A stretch of DNA of 64,000 bases from Lunularia cruciata (taxonomy: Eukaryota > Streptophyta > Marchantiopsida > Lunulariales > Lunulariaceae), in NCBI GenBank assembly GCA_948567375.1, contig OX419762.1, positions 8,624,001 to 8,688,000 of the forward strand, given 5' to 3'. Below the pieces are notes generated by a model. The model did no database searches. It worked only from the letters and a program-made list of their open reading frames with translations, and was not told where the DNA came from. The translations under genes were made by a program, and so were the position numbers. Below, piece by piece: positions 56,501 through 64,000 of this stretch. Numbering within the stretch: position 1 is the stretch's first letter; the number at the start of each line of letters is the position of its first letter.

Positions 56501-56839
56501 CAGAAAATGCCCCTCTAGTTATCCAATAGGACAACACCAGGTGTGAACCATGCTCTCTCAAAGGCCGGTCTAGTTGGCAACTCCTCCAATCTAGACGTTG
56601 CTGCCTATTATAAACCACTGGTCATTGAATGGATCCTATGTTCCTCAACCAAGTCAGCTCCACTATCAACCACCTCTACTCTAGTAGTACGAACCACATC
56701 ATCCCTACTCTCACAAAGCATGGCAGCCAATCAAAACACTGTGGCTAGGTCAACTCCCAATGTAAACATGTCACTGGCCAAAAACAAAGGACACCGCATA
56801 ATCAGCTGAGCCGCCCCCAGTATCATGCTAGACTTAGTC

Positions 56840-58680
56840 TATGTAGTAGTAGGTAGCTGACTAGCAAGTAGTCCATCATGCAATCCATCACCACCTACCA
56901 CACTTGCACTGGGACATTTAGGATCCATGGATGTCATATGCAATGCATTAGATAACATGAAAGACCGGGGAAGCCTGACCTGTCTCCCAACCTCTCCTCT
57001 CTGTGGGTCCAACTCCACTGATGCTCCTCTAGGCTTTGGAGCACGTACTGCACTCCTAGTCATTGCTGTAGATGCATCCACTTGTGCTGCTCCGCACATG
57101 AAGTCCAAAGCATCTCTATCACCAGCATATGAGGTGGAAGCCTCATCACCCAAATCTGATCTCCTTTGAGCAATAACCATACTAGCCAATCTTTGCTCCA
57201 ACTGCTCAATCCGAGTAGCCATAGTTGTATTAGAAGTAAGGGCAAGTACCACACCCCTACTAGGTGTAGATCCTCTACCACCACCTCTACCACCTCATCC
57301 TCCATGAACTAGAGCTTCTCTACTACCTGCCATAATAGCCCTACCACTTCGTAACTCCAGGTGTAGGTCAAAACATCGATCACTAGTGTGACCAAATCTG
57401 TGGCAATGCTCACACTGCCTCTATGCTGGCTATGATGTACCAAAGGTATCAAGTCTGCTGCCTTGAGTACACTCTCTCCTATGGTGAGGTCCACTTACAC
57501 AAGTCCAACAAACAACACCACTACTCACTGGTTGTTGTTGACCCAAAAATGAAGGTAAGGGCCTAACTACAATAAGCCCTCCACTCACTCCATAGGATCT
57601 GGGCTGTCCACCCTATCCTTGAAAATCAACTAGGCGTGGTGCACTTTGCTGCACTCTAGAAGAAGTAACAGCTGTGGATGAGGTCTCCCTACCAAATCTA
57701 GATGTCACCACCCTCCCCTCCACCATGTTGAGCTCAATACACTCAGCCAAAACCAAAGACCACTGCCAAAGTAGGCGAAGTAGCCTGTAACAACATAGCA
57801 TCAGAAACTCTATGTCGCAACTCCGTGTCCAGTATCCCATACCAAAACTGGACTGCCTAGGCCTTAGTAACTCCCTAAGTGAAACTGATCAGCCGCCTCA
57901 TGCGAGTGTATGCCCCACGTAGGCTCTCTCCAACCTTCCGCTAGAACTCCTGCAAGCTCCTCAACTTGTCAGTCTGCACTCCTTGGTAATTCTACCTCAA
58001 ACACAAGAAGATCTCCACCATGGGGTTAAACCCCGGTACCACACCACCTCTCGTAGCAATACCTCCACTTGTAGTAGCACTATCTCCAGCTAGTGCACCT
58101 CCACTAGCTCACCAACACTACTCGAGCTAGAACTTGTGGGTATAGCCGATCTACTCTTGGCCATTGAGCATGAAGTGATAGAGATATAGTTTGAAGACCA
58201 ATATTGTCTCCATAACTCAATGTCCTCCAAGTGAGCTCTCTTAAACTCATGGTAATCATCCGTCGGTGAATTCTCCAAATGCTGAAACAACCCTTTCCAT
58301 GCCATGAAGGATGTAAAAAAAGTCGGGTTCCGCATCTGCTGCAGATCACACCAACTATCAAACTCCTTAATGAAATCATCCAACTCAATGGTACCTACTA
58401 TACCAGAGTAACGCCTAGGGCCTTTGGAGGCCCCAAAAATCTTGTCCATGTCCCACAACAACGATGCGGACACGACAAGTGCACTCTCAATTGGATCAAC
58501 TCCTATGTCGAACTCCAACTCAGAGTCAATTTCCTCCCTCATTGGGACTTGAGATACAGGTTGATACCAAGTACCACTTTGAGTAAACCCACTACGTACT
58601 GCAAGGCTATCTCCTCTGGAATCCCCAAAGAACTCTGTCATGACAAAGTAACCGCAATTGCAACCGCAAACCAGAACCAC
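56840..58680 (-). pseudogene. Gag of second family B copy
   Basis: An almost 200-codon open frame (58680-58090) reads FGDSRGDSLAVRSGFTQSGT, then GTIELDDFIKEFDSWCDLQQ, FFTSFMAWKGLFQHLENSPT, DDYHEFKRAHLEDIELWRQY. Further along are a zinc-knuckle pair (about 57520-57480 and CEHCHRFGHTSDRC at 57413-57372, canonical C-x2-C-x4-H-x4-C) and a Gly/Arg-rich stretch. A coiled-coil-like TRIEQLEQRLASMVIAQRRS follows at 57215-57155. It is the best available picture of the family B Gag. Confidence 0.78.
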
Positions 58681-59418
58681 AAACTACAACTGCAAGTACC
58701 CCACCAAGTGCCAACACCAACCGAGCACCACCACCAACCAAGTGCCAAAACTAACTGAACACTACCCACTAATGTAACTCTAATTGAGACAACTACACTA
58801 GGGGCAAGGGTGACCTATAACCTACCATCACAACACACATTCTCACGCTTTGCAGGTCAGCACTTCCTGCCTCATCAGAGAGAAACAATGATAGTCTGAT
58901 TAGTCGTCACTCCAACCTCACTACCGAGAGCACACTAGAGCACCAACTCTCACAATTTAGGGCACCTCACACAAACACAATGCACAAATAGGACGCACAT
59001 AATGGAGGGGTTCCAATCACAAGAATGATAAACAACAACCCTACATCTTATAAATCAACAAAGGATGGACTTTGCCACCATTTGGCATTTGACATAATTG
59101 GAGTACCTATCTACTTCATGAGCTACGAGGATCATTGAGGATCGGATTAAAGTTCTTCTTGCCAAAATCTGACGTAATTCTTTCACAAAATCTGACATAA
59201 AATTTGACATAAATCTAACGTAAAATCTTACATCAATCCATAAAAATGGCTGATCACTAAATCCTCCGCTAACTCTTCACTTGAGCCAAATTGGAAAAAT
59301 AGATTTCATCCAATCTTCAATTTGCAAGGATCTGCTCCCAACTCTACTTTCAATTTCAATTTTTGAGCTCAACTCACAACAAATTGGTCCTGAGCTCAAA
59401 ATCACAACTACCGCTTGA

Positions 59419-60035
59419 AAATTACTTCTTCCTTGGCTCCAAATTTTGCCAACTCTTCTGCACACACTCTCTCTTAGGGAAATCTGAACTACTTGATCAA
59501 GACACCATGATCCACTGAGCTTGGAGATACTACCAACACTCGTAGTTTTTGCAACCAACACTCGTAGTTTCTGCACCCAATTTCCCCTTGATTCACTTCT
59601 TTGATGTAATCATATCATTTACAACTCAAATCAATACTTGATCTGATCCTCAACAACTTGCTAACAATAGGACATTGATTACAGTCAAGCCACACCCACT
59701 CTAGCTAAGAGACTCCAGGTGACGCTCACTGGCTTTCTGTCCACTCCAGCCAAGAACTCGAAGGCTCAACATCAGAGAAGTGAGCTCTCTGGAGTTGCAC
59801 TTCCATGGTATACTCCTGATTTTGACTTCGGTCTCATCCCAACAGTCCCATTGATGGCACACCCGATGGCACGAATGGTGCAAGTGACGGTGGGCCCCAC
59901 CATGAAGTTAGTACCCTAAACACAAAATTTGACCATTGGAAAGTAGTCTATGAGTAACTGCCAAAATGCTTCTACTACTAACACTAGAACTCCAGTGCCG
60001 AGCAATCTAGATATGACACTACAAATGGCATGTCA
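59419..60035 (-). repeat. Family B terminal repeat A1, second copy
   Basis: About 617 bp starting TGACATGCCATTTG on the minus strand (TGTC mutated to TGAC). Homologous to A2 at 50477-51080. No B repeat is found next to it on either side. Confidence 0.87.
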
Positions 60036-61707
60036 GGGAAGACCCCATCAAGCCGTACAAGGGAGAGACAAAAAAGGTAAAATAGAGCTAAGCTCCAATA
60101 GAGTCTATATGAGAAATCTGCCCTACCGCACCTAAGATATCCAAGCTATGCAAGTTGTACGATCTACACACAACTGGAGTACCCAAAGAAACATCACCTA
60201 ATGTGATTGCTTTCCTATGGATTGCACCAGCCACTACCCTCTATAGAGCAATGGACACATGTTGTCTAAAATATGCTACAAAGTATGAGAGTGAGAGTGG
60301 TACTCTCTGGCGCCTAACATGATAAGCTCTCGTGCACTCCCTAACAAATGTGTCAAATGCTATGTCCATCGCTCCATATAACTCCAAGGCTCAAGGAACA
60401 AAGAGGTGACCTTGTTGCATGCCCCTATACTTGGAGACCTTGCGGCCTACTGCTGCACTTGCTGCCCAATCCAGGGGGATGGGTAATCACTCCCTCCAAA
60501 ACTATATCCCGCGTCACCACCACATCCGCTATTGTCACCTGATCATCTCGGACCTAGTATAAGTTTGCCTGACACGTGTCTTCTACAAAGCATATGAACG
60601 CTCCCTCCAAGCCAAGTATCCACTCTCTTGTGCCATAGCAAACATTATGTCCCTAATAGCGTCATGGGTAGCTATCCTCTCTCCAAAAGGCCACCGTGTC
60701 ATGTGGACCGCTGCTGCATCTAGTGTAGAACCACACTCACAAGTGAGTAATGAAGATGTAGATGGGTGGACCAAACCTAGGCAAAACCTCATCGCTATAG
60801 AGAAAGTGAGTAAACCTCATCGTTATAGAGTAGTTGGTGCGAGTTGGAATGCCCTAATGCACGGTTGAGCTAGGATCCAAGAGCTTGCACCCTTGCCGGA
60901 GCAAGAGCAAAGATGTGCTATAGTAGCCTAAGGAATGGATGAGTCGACTAAGAGAGAATGTAGCATTTGCTCACACTGTTGCTCCATCAAGGAAGACTGT
61001 AAACCTCTAGTCCAATATGACGATAGTGAAGCAAAAGGTGGAAAATCCTCTCGTGCCCATGGAGATAAACTATCTCTTGTCTGCCGCAATAACATCTTGA
61101 GAGAAAAGGATCCTCCCTCTACCTTTGTCACATAAGTCTCCAAAATTGGCCTATCAACAACCACAAAATGAAAGGAAAGTAAAGATGCCTAAAGAGCCCA
61201 ACTACCCAAAAATGCTCTAGGTGTCATCTCCTCCATAGATAGCAAGCCAACCCCTCCACATGAGATCAGCAGAGCTGTCTGTCTACCTGCCAAATCCCTT
61301 GTCACATACTCAAATGTCCTTGGTCCAATAATATCACCAAAGACTCTCATAATCCTCCTATCAAAAGGTCTCAGACATGATAGGAAGGACGGTGAGGAGT
61401 GAACTGTATGGATGAGGTAGGATGGTCGAAGAACAATATTGGAGGAGAATATACCAAATGTCACTTGCGTATCTACTAGTAATGGAAGGTCATCCACATG
61501 GAGAACATCCTCTGCAAGGGTAACGGCTAAGAAGCGTGTGACAAAATCTTTCGATCCTACTTGCACTCCAAGAACACGGAGTCTATAGGTGGATGTGATA
61601 CACCCCTTTGGAAGCTCAAGGTGGGGAGTGATACCTAGAAGGGACCATGCCCTGCATTTTGTACTTATTGTTACTAAATAAGTCTTTCCGGGTATGGTTA
61701 TTTTCAT
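60036..61707 (-). pseudogene. 5'-truncated LINE (non-LTR retrotransposon) ORF2 remnant
   Basis: The minus-strand frame 61707-61189 reads LRVLGVQVGSKDFVTRFLAV, TLAEDVLHVDDLPLLVDTQV, RPFDRRIMRVFGDIIGPRTF and AALLISCGG-like ALLISCGGVGLLSMEEMTPR, the part that follows the RT fingers and palm in this plant/algal LINE type. Further on (60792-60583) CECGSTLDAAAVHMTRWPFG and THDAIRDIMFAMAQ is the C-terminal Cys/His block with its H-D-A-x-R-D signature. The catalytic RT part is missing, as expected from 5' truncation. The 3' region is cut at 60035 by the family B element and continues at 50370-50310. Confidence 0.75.
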
Positions 61708-62707
61708 ATTCTGGAAATAAATCTATATATGATAAAAAGTTTATTATTTATCCATCAAAATGTTCGACATAAATAAGTATGTTTTTGGTCGTTATTACTC
61801 TATTCACGCTATTGTGCAAAATCGGTTTTCAATTATAGACTTTGAAGAATTTCCCACTCGCCTTACTACACACCAAAAGAAAATGAGTGATAAGCGTTCA
61901 CTTGTAACAATAACTGAACATTACTGAAGTATATGCTTACAATAACAAAAACAAACGATTCATTTCAACCGAATGAAGCCATACACAATGTTATACCTTT
62001 AACTCGACATAAGTAATGTCAGTATTCCTTTTATTCTTGTATAATTGCTAATTAACATGACTCGATTAATTCACTATGAAAGCACCGGTAATGTATTTTC
62101 ACTGCACTTATAAATGGTAATCTACGCGGTCGCCCTTTTCTCTATAAATGGTAATCTAAAAGGCAAAGAAAGACCCTTCACGAGGTTCGTCCGAAAAACC
62201 TGACAAGATGGTGGGGCAGTACAGTACCTCGATCAGTTCGATAGACGGCAAAAGCAAATTCACACGTTGTTGCGGGTTTAGCTCTTGACTCGCGGGGTAT
62301 TATCGCAACACTGAGAGCGGAAGAAAATCTGGCCTCATGTCGGAAGCGAGGAGGAGCATTTTCGCAAGTATTGTAGTGTATGCAACTGCTCGTCCGAGGC
62401 AATCGGACCAAGTGAGAGATCTTAAATGGTGTTCTCGTCCCACGAATTGCTCTGCCTGGGTATCTTGAGCTATTATTTCGGGTTTATTTAGTTCGGATTT
62501 CGAAATTTTGATTTCTGGAGAGGACGTTCAGGAGTCCTCAAGCTAGCTTTTGGATAGTCACTCCGTTCGATTAGGGATATGGTGGACATTTGTGGACGTC
62601 ATCCGGTTGTATCAGTTGGAAAACGTGAGAATACCAAGTTTCTCCAAGGTTTTCGGTGTGAGCTTACTGCGTGATTGTCCACAGAACTGAGCCTGATATC
62701 CGGAAAC
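61708..62707 (+). promoter_or_regulatory. Upstream region and 5' UTR of the hydrolase gene
   Basis: About 1 kb between the LINE and the first ATG. TATAAATG occurs at 62109 and again at 62143 within a duplicated 16-bp word. From about 62160 the sequence is GC-richer with many CpG, typical of a plant 5' UTR. No uninterrupted coding frame is seen before 62708. Which TATA word is used is unknown. Confidence 0.45.
62109..62158. repeat. 16-bp direct repeat flanking an 18-bp LINE-end-like insert
   Basis: TATAAATGGTAATCTA is at 62109-62124 and again, identical, at 62143-62158. Between them stands CGCGGTCGCCCTTTTCTC, which matches the extreme 3' end of the LINE (CGCGGTCGCCTTTTATCTC at 42127-42145). 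It has the form of a tiny LINE insertion with target duplication. Confidence 0.7.
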
Positions 62708-64000
62708 ATGACGACCAGAGGAGCTGCTGAGCCGGTAATTCGCTCTTCTGCATTTTTCTGTTACAGAAATTAATCAGGATAAGCTGCTGCAATCAAGTTA
62801 CGGTTTGATTCTACACCTTTTACAGTGTCCATATCACGATTTTATTGGGATCTGTTGACTCTAGTGGAATGATCTTTCATCCGATAAGCCCATCTGGTTA
62901 TGGGTTAGCTCTAGGTCATCAGATGAACATGCTACCGTCGACTTTGCTATCATCGAAATAGATTAATTTGATCGGATTTTGGGATCATCTAACCGTTTTT
63001 TACGATTTTCAGGTGAGCGGCATGATATACGAACTATGCAGGCCTGATAAGGAGAAAATAAAATTGGAAATTTTATTTGTCCATGGGCTTCAATTTGACA
63101 GTCTACAGCCTGAGATCCACCTATCTACGTGGAAGTCGGGAGATTTGGCATCACAGGAGATTTGGCCGAAGACCTGGCTTCGTGAGCGATTTCCATCGGC
63201 TAGAATTTTAATTATAAGATATGATTCTTCTATCATAACCACAGATGATAGGGGTAGATTTGATCTTCATAATTCTGCGGAAAATCTGGCCCGTGATCTT
63301 CTAGATCACGCAGGGGTGGGAAAGTCGACTGCTTGCCCAGTGATATTTGTTGGTCACGGGGTCGGTGGACTTCTGATCAAGCAGTTGTGTTTGCATGTCA
63401 ATGAGAGCAGCAGTTTGTCAACGGTGCCACAAGAAAAATTGAAGATGGAGTGTTTTTTAAGGAGCGTCAAAGGTTTATTCTTCTATGGAACTCCACATAG
63501 AGGAATGGCAGAGCCTGATGGAAAAACCATGCAAAATCCTAGTCCTTTAATGGAGTTCGTAAAATTAATGGGCACCCACGCTTCAAGACTACACCAAAAG
63601 CTGGACATCTTGCGAGAGGTATACAAATGGACTGTAGGTGGAGTTGGAGAGTCCAAGGAAACACACTTGGCATGGGGAAAACAAAGATCGTCGTGGTTAG
63701 AGTTCATCCTCACAGGAGGTTCTTCAGGGAGCTGTTCCCAGGTAATAAGCCTTGATAACTCCGTAAGTACCTTCTTGTCCTCATCAGAATCCTCGGATGG
63801 CTCATAACCCCATTTTCATGCCAAAAACTCAAACCTAACTTACATTATTTGCAAGCTGTGAATGGGTTGTGCCAACTGAGAGCTCCATCTGTAGTTGGAA
63901 CGAGGTGTATCAACAACAGATCTTGATAAACTTTCTCTGAGGTTCTCTTAACGTGGCTGAGCTCCACGCATCCAAATATTATTGACTGATCAAGAGCAGG
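62708..64000 (+). CDS. SERAC1/DUF676-like alpha/beta-hydrolase gene, 5' part
   Basis: A likely two-exon start. Exon 1 is 62708-62734 (MTTRGAAEP), with donor GTAATT at 62735. Exon 2 begins at 63013 after TTTTCAG and continues in frame (VSGMIYELCRPDKEK). The frame is open to 63807, but donors are present at 63743 (CCCAG|GTAATA) and 63764 (CTCC|GTAAGT), so later exons probably lie beyond the window. Visible parts are the LEILFVHGL beta strand and oxyanion region, WLRERFPSARILIIRYDSS, then VIFVGHGVGGLLIKQL, which is the nucleophile elbow with Gly (about residue 125) instead of Ser. FFYGTPHRGM follows. The fold matches SERAC1-like lipases and the hydrolase part of the hydrolase-NBS-LRR proteins of liverworts. 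No NBS or LRR is in view. No decay stops; probably a functional gene but perhaps catalytically dead. Confidence 0.72.

Larger units (their letters stand above)
50371..60035 (-). mobile_element. Family B Ty3/gypsy element, second copy, same split direct repeats
   Basis: A 9.67-kb element read right to left: A1 (60035-59419), leader, gag, protease, methyltransferase, RT, RNase H, integrase, PHD finger, purine tract, B1 (51188-51083), A2 (51080-50477), B2 (50476-50371). It is inserted in the 3' region of a LINE. The joined flanks CTTCCC and TCCATCC match the uninterrupted LINE-derived sequence CTTCCCATCC at 42104-42113. Target duplication is about 3-4 bp. It is better preserved than the plus-strand copy in gag and the methyltransferase, but still broken by stops. 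Confidence 0.88.

Noticed and set aside
58279-58758. 159-codon plus-strand open frame
   Set aside because: It lies exactly opposite the family B gag frame and is its antisense shadow.
1-64000. tRNA, rRNA or organelle-derived insert
   Set aside because: No cloverleaf, rRNA or plastid-like gene stretch was recognised by eye; small ones could be missed.

Overview
This is nuclear DNA of a land plant with a large, repeat-filled genome. Nearly the whole window is decayed retrotransposons, most of them broken by TAG and TGA stops of the kind left by C-to-T decay of methylated cytosine. Only the last ~2 kb, and perhaps 32.4-34.0 kb, looks like undecayed genic sequence. The hydrolase gene type, the LINE type and an alga-like Ty3/gypsy family suggest a non-flowering plant (bryophyte, lycophyte, fern or gymnosperm). 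I cannot choose among these from sequence alone.

Layout. 1-9870: an old chromodomain Ty3/gypsy element (family A, 3' LTR at 9279-9870) split inside its RNase H by a younger chromodomain element (family C, 2103-7706, both LTRs present). 10340-20973: a solo family A LTR on the minus strand with target duplication tctag, itself split by a 9.85-kb element of a third kind (family B, 10422-20273). 20974-24325: intergenic remnants with a Harbinger-like fossil and a dispersed ~550-bp repeat. 24326-28735: a second family C copy without 5' LTR or chromodomain. 28736-32210: old copia-like debris ending in a recognisable RNase H. 32400-34000: a CpG-retaining island with possible exons. 34138-43121: two copies of a duplicated block carrying an armadillo-like exon, with copia debris, a large palindrome, an intact solo family A LTR (38761-39351, target duplication taata) and an LRR receptor-like pseudogene between them. 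43122-50310: copia LTR stub, an unidentified decayed coding stretch and AT-rich sequence. 50371-60035: a second family B element on the minus strand, inserted in the 3' tail of a truncated LINE (60036-61707). 62708 to the right edge: the 5' part of an apparently intact alpha/beta-hydrolase gene.

The notable system is family B. Both copies have the order gag with zinc knuckles, protease, cytosine-C5 DNA methyltransferase, reverse transcriptase, RNase H, DDE integrase and PHD finger. So the element carried a DNA-methylation writer and a chromatin-reader module. The termini are not ordinary LTRs. Each copy reads A1-internal-B1-A2-B2, a split direct repeat like that of PAT/Ngaro elements, but with a DDE integrase rather than a tyrosine recombinase. 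An uninterrupted relative of the target of the minus-strand copy is present at 42087-42125, and the plus-strand copy splits a datable LTR, so the outer termini (TGTC...GACA) are well supported. Methyltransferase-carrying gypsy elements have been reported from charophyte algae; a land-plant relative with split termini is, to my knowledge, not a standard described type.
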